This document shows positions 1-9,306 of a stretch of DNA of 47,077 nt, piece by piece. The DNA is from DTKY01 sp037440765 (GTDB lineage Bacteria; Acidobacteriota; Terriglobia; Bryobacterales; Bryobacteraceae). The notes under the pieces were generated by a model, which made no database searches, was not told the DNA's origin, and saw only the letters and a list, made by a program, of their open reading frames with translations. The stretch covers positions 1 through 47,077 of the forward strand of contig JBBITL010000031.1 of NCBI GenBank assembly GCA_037440765.1. The letters are read 5' to 3'. Position 1 is the stretch's first letter; each line of letters opens with the position of its first letter. A program made the position numbers and the translations under genes.

Positions 1-1
1 G

Positions 2-2482
2 TGGAGTCCGGCCGGCCGCTCGTTGCTCAATCTGTTCCCCATGCCCAACACCTCCGATCCCTCCGGCAGGCACGGGTACAACGCCAGGTACGTTCTGCCC
101 TCCGACCAACCCAACAACAACGTGATCGCGAGGGTGGACTGGAGCGTAGGCGCCAGAACCGTGGCCTATGCCCGCTTCATCCGGGATTTCAAGGGGAATT
201 CGGGACCCTGCGTCAATTACCTGGTCTGCAATACCTCGGGCTTCGCCGTGAACCGGCGGTGGCCGATGATGGACGGGGAGTACAATGTCCTGTCCTACGG
301 GGTGGTGGGGACCGCGGTTCACACGTTCTCGCCGACCCTGGTGAACGAGTTCACCTATGGGATCAACCTGATTGACCAGAGTGTCACCGTCAACCGGTCT
401 CAGATGGAGACGTTCACCCGGGACAAAGCGGGCCTTTCTCAGAGCGCCCTGCCCCAGTTCTATCCCGCGAACAACCCGCTGAACCTGGTGCCGTCCGTGC
501 TGTTCAACCAGGCCAACGGCGGCGCCACCATCGGCAACGCCGCGCAGGTCGGATTCGAGCAGCGCTTCCCATTTGCGGGCACTCAGAAGGTTCAGACGAT
601 CACCAACAACCTCTCCTACATCCGGGGCCAGCACAACACCAAGTTCGGCCTCTACGTGGAGCGCACCAGCCGCTACACCAGGCGTGGCGCCACTGCCGGC
701 GGCGGCCTGGGAATGTTCAACGGCGTGTACAACTACGGGGCCGATCCGTTCAACGGTTCAGACACGGGGTGGGGCTACTCCAATGCGCTGGCCGGCGTGG
801 TGACGCAGTACCAGGAGTCCAACCGGAGCGGAGTCGGCAACGCCATCTACAGCCGGTTTGAGTGGTTCGGGCAGGATAGCTGGAAGGTCAACCGGCGTCT
901 GACCCTGGACCTCGGCGTACGGTTCACGCTGGCTCAGGCGGCCAATTCCGTGGACCAGCCGCTGGCGCTGTTCATGGCAGACCAGTACCGGGCCGAGGCG
1001 AACCCCGCCTTGATCCGGCCCGCTTGCAGGACCGGCGCCACGTGTCCCAGCGGGGCAAACCGCATCGCCGTGGATCCCGCCACGGGCCAGTTGCTGCCGC
1101 AAGCCCTGATCGGGGCCCTGAGCAACGCCGGCGGGTCCGCCTACCAGGCGGCTTCTCTGTTCAACGGGAGTTACTATGCCACGCCGCCAATCGGCGTCGC
1201 CCCGAGGTTCGGTTTCGCCTGGGACGTGCTGGGCGACGGACGGCTCGCCCTTCGCGGCGGATTCGCGATCATGTTCGATTCCAGCACAAACAACGTGGAC
1301 GATGTCCTCTCCCTGACCGACAATCCGCCCGCCACCCTCATTCAGACCCTGAACTACACGACGCTGGCCGACATGAGAAACTCGCCCAACTACTTCCGCG
1401 TGGCCAACATGATCGCCGGACAGAGGAACTTCAGGCTGCCCAGCACGCTGGACTGGCATTTCGGGCTTCAGAGGGAGGTCGGCGCCGGCGTGGTGCTCGA
1501 CGTCTCTTACGTGGGCAACACCTCGCGGCACCGGCCGATCACCTGGGACATGAACGCAATCGCGCCGGGCACCACGTGGAGCGGTTCAACGTTCACCGGT
1601 TTCACCCCATGGGTGGTGGATTCCACAAACGGCCAGCCCCTTCCGGCCAACTTCCTCCGGCCCTACCGGGGCTACGGCGCCATCACCTACCGCTCCTGGA
1701 GCGGCACGTCGAACTATAACGCTCTGCAAGCCAGCATGAGCCGCCGGTTTGGGAGCCGCCTGACCTTCGGAGGAAACTACACGTTTTCCAGGACTCTGAC
1801 CTACAGCCGCACCCCGTATTACGACGACCGGCTGACTTACAGCCCGGGCAACACGCGCAAGCACAACTTTTCGGCCAACTGGACATACAAGCTGCCGGAG
1901 GGCAGCCGCCTCGCCGGCAGGCACGTTCTGGCCAAAGGAGCGCTTGACGGCTGGCAGATCGCCGGGATCGCCTCCGCCCTGAGTGGCTCGGCGGCCTCGG
2001 TTGGCTACACGGTGACGGGCGTGCCCGCGGGATTCAACCTGTCGGGGAGCCCCACCACCGGGATAGCGCGCATCCAGGTGGTTGATTTCCAGAACATCTT
2101 CAACGTCCCCAAGGATGACCTGGACTCCGGCCTTAACGCCGCGGCGTTCGCCATCCCCGCTGTCTCGTCGAGGGGATTGGGCAACTCGCCGCCGGTTCTG
2201 TTCTGGGGTCCGGGGTCTTGGAACCTCGACCTGACGCTGTTCAAGATGTTCAGGCTCTCGGAGAGCAAAGACCGGTCTTTGGAGTTCCGCCTGGAGACCT
2301 ACAACACGTTCAACCACCCCAACTACGGAAACCCCAACACCAACTTCCAGACCACCTGGAACAGCGGAAACTTCGGAGCCAACACGAACCAGTATTTCGG
2401 CCGCTTCGACTCATCGGCCGGCACGGTTGCCATATCAAACACCGCGCGGGTGGTTGTGCTCGGGGCCAAGATCCGGTTCTAA
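2..2482 (+). CDS. TonB-dependent receptor, Oar-like, C-terminal part (5' end outside window)
   Basis: The reading frame is open at the left edge, so this is the C-terminal portion (about 826 residues) of an outer-membrane receptor. It enters at a Leu-Asn-Leu-Phe-Pro-Met-Pro-Asn stretch, which in this family lies just after the plug domain. The carboxypeptidase-regulatory and plug domains should therefore be upstream. The rest is alternating polar/aromatic beta-strand sequence typical of a 22-strand barrel. It ends in Lys-Ile-Arg-Phe, the terminal aromatic signal of barrel proteins. A TTG at 23 could be picked as a start by software but is internal. Such receptors import glycans or siderophores using TonB energy. 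The rhamnosidase 30 bases downstream suggests a rhamnose-containing oligosaccharide as substrate; this is inference. Confidence 0.9.
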   Translation, partial: WSPAGRSLLNLFPMPNTSDPSGRHGYNARYVLPSDQPNNNVIARVDWSVGARTVAYARFIRDFKGNSGPCVNYLVCNTSGFAVNRRWPMMDGEYNVLSYGVVGTAVHTFSPTLVNEFTYGINLIDQSVTVNRSQMETFTRDKAGLSQSALPQFYPANNPLNLVPSVLFNQANGGATIGNAAQVGFEQRFPFAGTQKVQTITNNLSYIRGQHNTKFGLYVERTSRYTRRGATAGGGLGMFNGVYNYGADPFNGSDTGWGYSNALAGVVTQYQESNRSGVGNAIYSRFEWFGQDSWKVNRRLTLDLGVRFTLAQAANSVDQPLALFMADQYRAEANPALIRPACRTGATCPSGANRIAVDPATGQLLPQALIGALSNAGGSAYQAASLFNGSYYATPPIGVAPRFGFAWDVLGDGRLALRGGFAIMFDSSTNNVDDVLSLTDNPPATLIQTLNYTTLADMRNSPNYFRVANMIAGQRNFRLPSTLDWHFGLQREVGAGVVLDVSYVGNTSRHRPITWDMNAIAPGTTWSGSTFTGFTPWVVDSTNGQPLPANFLRPYRGYGAITYRSWSGTSNYNALQASMSRRFGSRLTFGGNYTFSRTLTYSRTPYYDDRLTYSPGNTRKHNFSANWTYKLPEGSRLAGRHVLAKGALDGWQIAGIASALSGSAASVGYTVTGVPAGFNLSGSPTTGIARIQVVDFQNIFNVPKDDLDSGLNAAAFAIPAVSSRGLGNSPPVLFWGPGSWNLDLTLFKMFRLSESKDRSLEFRLETYNTFNHPNYGNPNTNFQTTWNSGNFGANTNQYFGRFDSSAGTVAISNTARVVVLGAKIRF

Positions 2483-2512
2483 GAGTCATAAGGGGCCAGG
2501 AGCGATGTTACT

Positions 2513-5311
2513 GTGAACTTGAACCAGATGAAAACGGTTCTGGCGGCTATCCTGGCGGTTCTGCTGCACGGAGGGGCGCTGCCGGCAGGCGGCGCCTCCC
2601 AGGGAGCCGTGCCGGCGGCGCAGGAGCTGCGCTGCGAGTACCTGTCAGACCCGCTGGGCATCGACGTAGCGGAGCCGCGGCTGAGCTGGGTCCTCAATCC
2701 AGCGGCTAGGATTGACCGGCAGACAGCATACCGGGTGCTGGTTGCCAGCTCGCCCGCGATCTTGAAAAGGGACCAGGGTGACCTGTGGGACTCGGGCCGT
2801 GTGGCGTCCGATCAATCCACCTGGGTGAAGTACGCCGGCAAGAGTCTGGTCTCCGGACAGCAGGCGTACTGGAAGGTTCGTGTGTGGAACGGGGCGGGCC
2901 AGGCATCGGCGTGGAGCGCCCAGGCCCGCTGGACAATGGGTCTTCTTCAGGCGTCGGACTGGAAGGGCAAATGGATAGGCCAGCGGCGGCCCGAAGGAAC
3001 GGCCGAGGGCGCCCCGCTCCCGTCCCCCTGGCTGCGGAAGACATTCACTGTAGCCGGCAAACCCGGCCGGGCGGTCGTGTACGTCAACCCCCTCGGCTAC
3101 TACGAGTTGTACATCAACGGTCGGAAAGTCGGTGACCACGTACTGAGCCCGGCGGTGAGCGACTACTCCAGGCGTAACCTCTATGTTACCCATGAAGTGA
3201 CTGAGTACCTGGTTCCGGGCAAGAACGTTGTCGCGCTCTGGCTGGGCCGGGGCTGGTACGTGAGAGGGCACCCGGGAGTTATCCATGACGGCCCGCTGGT
3301 GCGGGCGCAACTGGAGATTTCAACCGCTGGCGGCGCCGCGGTGCGTGTGCACACCGACGAGACCTGGAAGGTGCGCCAGAGCCCGATCAGCCCGCTCGGC
3401 CGCGGGACGGCGTTCGGCGACTATGGAGGGGAGCGCTATGACACGGGCCTGGAGCTGGCCGGCTGGAACGAGGTGGGCCTGGACGATTCCGGCTGGCAGG
3501 CAGCCGGCGTGTTCGATCCCCCGCAAGTGCTGACAACTGCGCAGATGGTGGAGCCGAACCGGATGGTCGAGACGATCAAGGCCTCCCGGGTCGAAGCCTA
3601 TCCGCAGGGCGGGTGGGTCATCGACATGGGGAGGAACTTCACCGGATGGCTGGAGATCAGCCTTCCGCCGGTACCGAAGGGGTCGACGGTCCTGCTGGAG
3701 TACTCCGACCAGATGGAGCCCGACAAGCCCGCGCCGGGCACCGCCGCCGCGCCAGCGGCAGCCCCCGCCAAGCCGGGGCGGGGGGGGAATCCGACGGTCT
3801 TCCCCTTCACTTTCAACCAGCGCGACGAGGTCGTGGGCAGCGGCGGAGCAGTGACCTTCCGCTCGCGCTTCAACTACCACGGATTCCGATACGTGCGGGT
3901 GGTGGGCCTGGAGGCCGCGCCGGCCGCTTCAGCAGTCAGAGGGTACCTTATCCGAACCGCTTACGGCCGGGCCGGCGAGTTCACCTCCTCCAACCAGCTT
4001 CTCAACCGGATCTACGAGATGGTCACCCGGACTTACGAAGCGCTGTCGCTGGGAGGTTACGTGGTTGACTGCCCGACGCGCGAAAGGCTGGGCTACGGCG
4101 GGGATGGCGGGACCTCCATGGAGGTCGGGATGTTCAACTTCGCTACGGGAGGGCTGTACAACAGCTGGCTCGCCAACTGGCGCGATTCCCAGGAGCCGGT
4201 TACGGGCTCGCTTCCGCACACCGCGCCGCACTATCCGGACCGCGGGGGCGGCGGCCCGATGTGGGGCGGGTTCGTGGTGACCTTGCCCTGGCAGATGTAC
4301 CTGCAATATGGCGACCGGGAGGTGCTTGAAACCAATTACCCGATGATCCGGAAATGGCTCGGCTACCTGGACTCGCAGGCCAGCGGTGACCTGCTGCTTG
4401 ACCACAAGAGCCATGCCATGTCGATGCAGACGTGGAACTTCCTGGGAGACTGGCTGACGCCTAAGGGGAGTTTCAGGGGCGCGAGCCCGCCCGCCCAGGC
4501 CATCAACAGCGTGCACTACGTCCACCAGCTTCAGCTTGCGTCCAGGATCGCGAGGGTTCTGGGCAAGGAGGTGGAGGCGGCGGCCTACGACGCACGCGCT
4601 GCCGCCGTGTCGCGGGCCATCCACCAGCGCTTCTATAACCCGGCGGACCACAGTTACACCAACGGCGACTCGGTCCAGCTTGCCTTTCCCCTGCACACCG
4701 GCGTGGTCCCGCCGGAACTGCGTAAAGCGGTGATGGACAGGTTGGAACACACTATTACTATCCGCAATCGGGGCCATGTCGACACCGGCATGCACGGCAC
4801 CTATTTCGTCATCAAGTACCTGACGGAAGCGGACCGCAGCGACCTGGTTTTCGAGATGGCGAACAAGATGGACTACCCGGGCTGGGGCTACATGCTGGCC
4901 AACGGCGCCACGACGGCGTGGGAAAGCTGGACAGGCCAGTCCCACATCCACAACACCCTGCTCTCCATCGGGCTGTGGTTTACCGAAGGCATCGCGGGAA
5001 TCAGGAGCGACGAGAGGGGTCCCGGGTTCAAGCGCTTCGTGATAAAGCCGGCCGTAGTCGGCGATCTCACGTTCGCCAGAGCCAGGTACCGTTCGATCCA
5101 GGGCGAGATTGTCAGCGACTGGCGAATCGAAAACGGCACGTTCAGGCTGAGCGTGACGGTCCCGCCGGGAACGGCGGCGACCGTGCACGTCCCGGGCTCC
5201 GGCCCCGTGCGGAGGGGGAGAACGCCCCCGGCCGCGACCGGGCCGGGCGCAGCACGCAGTTTCGAGGTCGGTCCGGGCGTACACACTTTCGAGACCGCCA
5301 TGCGGCCATAG
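2513..5311 (+). CDS. secreted alpha-L-rhamnosidase, GH78
   Basis: This 932-residue enzyme hydrolyses terminal alpha-L-rhamnose. A signal peptide (Met-Lys-Thr-Val then a hydrophobic run) starts at the in-frame ATG at 2528. The GTG at 2513 is preceded by AGGAG at good spacing, so either start is possible. After an N-terminal beta-sandwich region (residues 35-150) comes the second sandwich, then the (alpha/alpha)6 catalytic barrel. The GH78 motif Asp-Cys-Pro-Thr-Arg-Glu-Arg...Gly-Asp gives D519, E524 and D531, matching the spacing of D567/E572/D579 in Bacillus RhaB. E804 in Ala-Trp-Glu-Ser-Trp is the expected second catalytic Glu. A Pro/Ala/Gly-rich insertion (about residues 404-425) interrupts the sandwich region before the barrel. 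It lies 30 bases after the TonB receptor and is probably co-transcribed. Confidence 0.95.
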   Translation: MNLNQMKTVLAAILAVLLHGGALPAGGASQGAVPAAQELRCEYLSDPLGIDVAEPRLSWVLNPAARIDRQTAYRVLVASSPAILKRDQGDLWDSGRVASDQSTWVKYAGKSLVSGQQAYWKVRVWNGAGQASAWSAQARWTMGLLQASDWKGKWIGQRRPEGTAEGAPLPSPWLRKTFTVAGKPGRAVVYVNPLGYYELYINGRKVGDHVLSPAVSDYSRRNLYVTHEVTEYLVPGKNVVALWLGRGWYVRGHPGVIHDGPLVRAQLEISTAGGAAVRVHTDETWKVRQSPISPLGRGTAFGDYGGERYDTGLELAGWNEVGLDDSGWQAAGVFDPPQVLTTAQMVEPNRMVETIKASRVEAYPQGGWVIDMGRNFTGWLEISLPPVPKGSTVLLEYSDQMEPDKPAPGTAAAPAAAPAKPGRGGNPTVFPFTFNQRDEVVGSGGAVTFRSRFNYHGFRYVRVVGLEAAPAASAVRGYLIRTAYGRAGEFTSSNQLLNRIYEMVTRTYEALSLGGYVVDCPTRERLGYGGDGGTSMEVGMFNFATGGLYNSWLANWRDSQEPVTGSLPHTAPHYPDRGGGGPMWGGFVVTLPWQMYLQYGDREVLETNYPMIRKWLGYLDSQASGDLLLDHKSHAMSMQTWNFLGDWLTPKGSFRGASPPAQAINSVHYVHQLQLASRIARVLGKEVEAAAYDARAAAVSRAIHQRFYNPADHSYTNGDSVQLAFPLHTGVVPPELRKAVMDRLEHTITIRNRGHVDTGMHGTYFVIKYLTEADRSDLVFEMANKMDYPGWGYMLANGATTAWESWTGQSHIHNTLLSIGLWFTEGIAGIRSDERGPGFKRFVIKPAVVGDLTFARARYRSIQGEIVSDWRIENGTFRLSVTVPPGTAATVHVPGSGPVRRGRTPPAATGPGAARSFEVGPGVHTFETAMRP

Positions 5312-5423
5312 GCGCCCGTCTCGATTGATAGCGTGAACGCATAGCTGAAATCAGCAGAATCTATTTCTCTTTCCGCGCTCCTTCCGTGTACCCTGTCTAG
5401 TTCGGACACCAGGAGGAGCCCGC

Positions 5424-6470
5424 ATGGCCGGAATCATCGGTTACGGCGCGTATATACCGCGCAGCCGCATCAGGGTCGAAGAGATAGCCAAGATCTGGGG
5501 CGCGGACGCCCCGAGCTACAAGCGGGGCCTGGGCCTGGAAGAGAAGTCCGTGCCCGGCCCGGATCAGGACACGATCACCATGAGCGTCGAGGCGGCCCGC
5601 AAGGCCGTCAAGCGGGCCGGGATCGACGCGCGTGAAATCGGCGCCGTATACGTAGGGTCGGAGTCGCACCCATACGCCGTGAAGCCCTCCGGCACGATAC
5701 TGGCGGAAGCCATCGGGGCCACGCCGGAGGTCCACTCGGCCAGTTTCGAGTTCGCCTGCAAGGCCGGCTCGGAGGCCATGTTCGTTTGCCTGTGCCAGGT
5801 GGAGTCCGGCAGAATCAAGTACGGGCTGGCGGTGGGCGCCGACACCTCGCAGGGCGCGCCGGGCGACGCGCTGGAGTACTCGGCGTCGGCAGGAGCCGCG
5901 GCCTTCCTGTTCGGCCGTGAGGACGTCGCCGCCGAGGTGGTGGAGACCTATTCCTACACCACCGACACGCCCGACTTCTGGCGCAGGGAATACCAGCACT
6001 ATCCCAGGCATGCCGGCCGCTTCACGGGCGAGCCGGCCTACTTCAAGCACGTGCTGGGGGCCGCCAACGGCATCATGGCCAAGGCTGGCATGAAGGCGGG
6101 GGATTTCACTTACGCCGTCTTCCATCAGCCCAACGGCAAGTTCCCCCTGAATGCGGGCAGGCGCCTGGGCTTCACCAGGGAACAGATCGAGGTGGGGCGC
6201 CTGGTGCCCAAGCTGGGGAACACGTACTCGGGATCAAGCCCGCTGGGACTCACCGCAATCCTGGACGTGGCCAGGGCGGGCGACCGCATCTTGATGGTCT
6301 CCTACGGATCTGGCGCGGGCAGCGACGGGTTCATCTTCAATGTGACCGGGCGGATAGATGAGATCCGGGAGCGCGCCGCCACGACGCGCCAGATGCTCGA
6401 TACGAACCGTGTCTATCTGGATTACGGAACATACGTGAAGTACCGGGGCAAGATCCGGCGGGCGGAGTAA
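5424..6470 (+). CDS. HMG-CoA synthase, archaeal type
   Basis: This 348-residue thiolase-fold enzyme is predicted to condense acetyl-CoA with acetoacetyl-CoA, or to run an analogous reaction. E80 (Gly-Ser-Glu-Ser), C112 (Phe-Ala-Cys-Lys-Ala-Gly) and H234 (Phe-His-Gln-Pro-Asn) match the Glu-Cys-His catalytic triad of HMG-CoA synthases almost residue for residue. The length of about 350 and the direct linkage to a SCP2-type thiolase and a DUF35 protein are the archaeal arrangement; bacterial MvaS is longer and unlinked. A strong AGGAGG lies about 8 bases before the ATG. It is the first gene of a five-gene operon following a 112-base gap in which I could not assign a promoter. No HMG-CoA reductase or mevalonate kinase is nearby, so a role in isoprenoid synthesis is doubtful. 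Confidence 0.88.
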   Translation: MAGIIGYGAYIPRSRIRVEEIAKIWGADAPSYKRGLGLEEKSVPGPDQDTITMSVEAARKAVKRAGIDAREIGAVYVGSESHPYAVKPSGTILAEAIGATPEVHSASFEFACKAGSEAMFVCLCQVESGRIKYGLAVGADTSQGAPGDALEYSASAGAAAFLFGREDVAAEVVETYSYTTDTPDFWRREYQHYPRHAGRFTGEPAYFKHVLGAANGIMAKAGMKAGDFTYAVFHQPNGKFPLNAGRRLGFTREQIEVGRLVPKLGNTYSGSSPLGLTAILDVARAGDRILMVSYGSGAGSDGFIFNVTGRIDEIRERAATTRQMLDTNRVYLDYGTYVKYRGKIRRAE

Positions 6471-6483
6471 GGAGGCAGCGGAC

Positions 6484-7644
6484 ATGAGAGATGTTGCGGT
6501 CTTGGGCGTCGGCATCAACAAGAAGTGGGGCGAGCTGTGGGAGATGTCGCTGCGGGACGTCTTTGTCGAGGCCGCCCTGGCGGCGATAGACGACGCCGGA
6601 GCGGATCACATCGACTCAATGTACGTCGGCTGCATGTCCGGTGGACTTTTTGCCGGGCAGGAACACCTCGGCTGCCTGATGGCGGACTACCTGGGCGTGA
6701 AACCCATCCCCGCCACCAGAATCGAATCGGCTTGCGCCTCGGGCAGCGCCGCATTCCGGCAGGGTTTCATCGAGGTGGCCTCGGGCATGAGCGACTTCGT
6801 CCTGGTGGGCGGAGTCGAGAAGATGACCGACGTCAGCGGCGACGAGGCCACCTACGCGCTCTCCTCGGCCTCGGACATGGAATACGAGGCGTACCATGGG
6901 ATCACGTTCCCCGGCCTGTACGCGCTGATGGCCAGGGACCACATGCAGCGGTTCGGGACCACGCGCGAGCAGCTTGCCCACGTGGCGGTTAAGAACCACC
7001 GGCACGGCGCCATGAATCCGGTGGCGCAGTTCCCCTCGGTGATCAGCGTGAAGGACGTCGTCGAGTCGGTCATGGTTGCGGACCCGCTGCGCATCCTGGA
7101 TTGCTCGCCGATCACGGACGGCGCCGCGGCGGCCGTGTTGTGCCCGCTGGAAACGGCGCGGAAGCTAAGCCGGAAGCCGGTGGTGAAGGTGCTCGGCTCG
7201 GCGCAGGCGTCGGGCGCGATTGCGCTGCATTCGCGCCAGGATCTGAGCCGCCTGGATTCCACGGAAAAGGCGGCGGAGAAGGCTTACAGAATGGCCGGCA
7301 AGTCCCCGGCGGACCTGCACGTGGTGGAAGTCCACGACTGCTTCACCATCGCGGAGATCATGGTCATCGAGGCCCTGGGGCTGGTGGAGCGCGGCAAGGG
7401 CGGGCAGGCGGCCGAGAGCGGGATGACCTCGCTCGGCGGCAGGATCCCCGTCAACACCAGTGGCGGTTTGAAGTCCAAGGGGCACCCGGGGGGCGCCACC
7501 GGGGTGGCCCAGGTGGTTGAGATCACCCGGCAGTTGCGCGGCGAGTCCGGCGACCGGCAGGTGAAGGGGGCCTCCACCGGCCTGACGCAGAACATGGGCG
7601 GCACCGGCGGCAGCAGCGTGGTGCACATCTTCGGAGTGGTGTAA
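6484..7644 (+). CDS. acetyl-CoA acetyltransferase, SCP2/archaeal thiolase
   Basis: This 386-residue thiolase has the nucleophile C84 in Glu-Ser-Ala-Cys-Ala-Ser-Gly. H284 lies in Val-His-Asp-Cys-Phe and H334 in Lys-Gly-His-Pro-Gly-Gly-Ala-Thr-Gly. The His-Asp-Cys-Phe motif is that of SCP-x/archaeal thiolases and differs from the Asn-Glu-Ala-Phe motif of ordinary biosynthetic thiolases. In archaea this type forms a complex with HMG-CoA synthase, with a DUF35 protein holding the two together, so that acetoacetyl-CoA is passed on directly. The gene lies 13 bases after the synthase with a GGAGG ribosome site and is followed 18 bases later by the DUF35 gene. That order fits the same complex. Other DUF35-partnered thiolase-fold enzymes do retro-aldol cleavage (steroid side chains), which remains an alternative. 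Confidence 0.9.
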   Translation: MRDVAVLGVGINKKWGELWEMSLRDVFVEAALAAIDDAGADHIDSMYVGCMSGGLFAGQEHLGCLMADYLGVKPIPATRIESACASGSAAFRQGFIEVASGMSDFVLVGGVEKMTDVSGDEATYALSSASDMEYEAYHGITFPGLYALMARDHMQRFGTTREQLAHVAVKNHRHGAMNPVAQFPSVISVKDVVESVMVADPLRILDCSPITDGAAAAVLCPLETARKLSRKPVVKVLGSAQASGAIALHSRQDLSRLDSTEKAAEKAYRMAGKSPADLHVVEVHDCFTIAEIMVIEALGLVERGKGGQAAESGMTSLGGRIPVNTSGGLKSKGHPGGATGVAQVVEITRQLRGESGDRQVKGASTGLTQNMGGTGGSSVVHIFGVV

Positions 7645-7662
7645 GAAGGAGGGCTCGATATC

Positions 7663-8055
7663 ATGGCAAACCCCGCAAGGTACTGGCGCGAGATTCCGCA
7701 GCGCTACCGCCTGGAGGCGGCCCGCTGCGTGCAGTGCGGCGAGATCTGCTACCCTCCCCGCCTGGTGTGCCCCAGGTGCGGCGCGCGCAAGTTCGACAAA
7801 GTGACGCTCAACGACGAGGGCGTCATCGTGAGCTGCACCGTCATACGTGTGGGTCCATCCCAATTCTCCGACCAGACCCCCTACGCGATCGGCATCGTGG
7901 AACTGGACGGCGGCGTCCGGATCACTTCCCAGATCGTGGACTGCGACTGCGAGAAACTCGCCGCAGGCCAGCGCGTGCGCCTGGAGTTTCGCAGAATCCA
8001 GCAGCAGGGCGAAGCGGGCATCCTGTGCTACGGGCACAAGTGCGTGCCCGCCTGA
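7663..8055 (+). CDS. DUF35 zinc-ribbon/OB-fold protein, thiolase-HMGCS scaffold
   Basis: This is a 130-residue protein with an N-terminal rubredoxin-like zinc ribbon (C22-x2-C25 and C36-x2-C39) followed by an OB-fold. DUF35 proteins bind acyl-CoA and clamp a thiolase to its partner enzyme; in archaea the partner is HMG-CoA synthase. All four zinc ligands are present. The ribosome site AAGGAGGG is strong. The stop codon lies only five bases before the ATG of the CoA-transferase, so coupled translation is likely. Confidence 0.9.
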   Translation: MANPARYWREIPQRYRLEAARCVQCGEICYPPRLVCPRCGARKFDKVTLNDEGVIVSCTVIRVGPSQFSDQTPYAIGIVELDGGVRITSQIVDCDCEKLAAGQRVRLEFRRIQQQGEAGILCYGHKCVPA

Positions 8056-8060
8056 ACCAG

Positions 8061-9281
8061 ATGAATACGCCGGCTCAGGCCCCGTCCGCGCTGGCGGGGT
8101 TGCAGGTGCTCGATTTCTCCCACGCTCTGGCCGGCCCCTACTGCACGCTGCTGCTGGCCGATTTCGGAGCGAAGGTCTACAAGGTCGAATCCGCCGACGG
8201 CGGAGACATGGGGCGCGGGTGGGGGCCTCCCTTCGCCGGCGGACAGGCATCGTTTTTCCTCGGCCTCAACCGGGGCAAGCACGGGGTTTCGATCAATCTG
8301 AAACGGCCCGAGGGAATCGGGCTCTGCCTGCGGCTGGCCGAGCGGATGGACGTGCTGGTCGAGAACTTCCGGCCCGGCACGATGGAGCGCCTCGGCCTGG
8401 GATACGCGGCCGTGCGCGCCCGCAATCCGAGACTGGTGTATTGCTCGATTTCAGGCTACGGACAGGCGGGCCCTGCGCGCGAGGAGGCCGCGTTCGACCT
8501 GATCGTGCAGTCGTCGAGCGGCCTGGTCAGCATCACCGGCACGGAGGACGGCGAGGAAGTCCGCTGCGGCTATTCGGTGGCGGACATCTCGGCGGGGCTG
8601 TTCGCCACCATCGGCATCCTGACCGCGCTGCGGGCCCGGGACCTGACGGGCGAAGGCCAGTACCTTGACGTCGCCATGCTTGACGCCATGATCTCGGGCA
8701 TGAGTTCCAACTACATGACCTACCTGGGTTCGGGTCGCATTCCCCGGCCGCTCGGGACCGGGTTCCCGACCGTCGTGCCGTATCGGGTCTTCATGGCGCA
8801 GGACCGCGGCGTCGCCATAGCCGTGGGCAGCGAGCGACTCTGGCAGGCTTTCTGCAAGGCGATCGGCCGGGCGGAGCTTGAAGCGAACCCCCGGTTTGCG
8901 ACCAACGCCGCGCGCGTGGAGAACCGGAAGGAACTTGAGCAGATACTGGCGGAGATTTTCCGGCTGCGGCCCGCCGCCGAGTGGATAAGCGGGCTGAGCG
9001 CCGAGGGGGTTCCCTGCTCGCTTGTGCGCACGCTCGACGAGGTTGCCGGAGATCCACAGGCCGCGTTCCGGGAGATGTTCCCGGAAATCGACCACCCGGT
9101 GGCCGGTCCGCACAGGGTTACAGGCACTCCTTTCAAACTCTCCACTACCCCCGGAAGGCCGGGTGCGCCAGCCCCGCTGCTGGGGCAGCACACGCGCGAA
9201 GTGCTCGGCTCCATCCTGGGGCTCGGTGAGGATACACTGGACCGGTTGACTTCCGAGGGAACGATCCACAGCCCCCAGTAA
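8061..9281 (+). CDS. CaiB/BaiF family (class III) CoA-transferase
   Basis: This 406-residue enzyme moves CoA between an acyl-CoA and a free carboxylate. The N-terminus shows the family pattern Leu-Asp-Phe-Ser-His-Ala-Leu-Ala-Gly-Pro. D146 in Ala-Phe-Asp-Leu-Ile-Val-Gln is the catalytic aspartate. The frame is open far upstream, inside the DUF35 gene, but the ATG at 8061 gives the normal family length and starts at the conserved N-terminus, so longer starts were rejected. Its operon partners are HMG-CoA synthase/thiolase/DUF35 upstream and a carboxylate transporter downstream. A reasonable guess is that it activates an imported di- or tricarboxylate, or frees HMG from HMG-CoA. The human homologue SUGCT is known to accept HMG/HMG-CoA. 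The actual substrate cannot be read from sequence. Confidence 0.9.
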   Translation: MNTPAQAPSALAGLQVLDFSHALAGPYCTLLLADFGAKVYKVESADGGDMGRGWGPPFAGGQASFFLGLNRGKHGVSINLKRPEGIGLCLRLAERMDVLVENFRPGTMERLGLGYAAVRARNPRLVYCSISGYGQAGPAREEAAFDLIVQSSSGLVSITGTEDGEEVRCGYSVADISAGLFATIGILTALRARDLTGEGQYLDVAMLDAMISGMSSNYMTYLGSGRIPRPLGTGFPTVVPYRVFMAQDRGVAIAVGSERLWQAFCKAIGRAELEANPRFATNAARVENRKELEQILAEIFRLRPAAEWISGLSAEGVPCSLVRTLDEVAGDPQAAFREMFPEIDHPVAGPHRVTGTPFKLSTTPGRPGAPAPLLGQHTREVLGSILGLGEDTLDRLTSEGTIHSPQ

Positions 9282-9306
9282 GAGCCAAGGAGACAGGAGC
9301 CCGGCG

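Noticed and set aside
5312..5423. TTGATA at 5325 as a -35 box for the HMG-CoA synthase operon
   Set aside because: No matching -10 sequence at 16-18 bases downstream.
7734..8060. N-terminal extension of the CoA-transferase frame
   Set aside because: It lies inside the DUF35 gene in another frame; the conserved N-terminus begins at the ATG at 8061.
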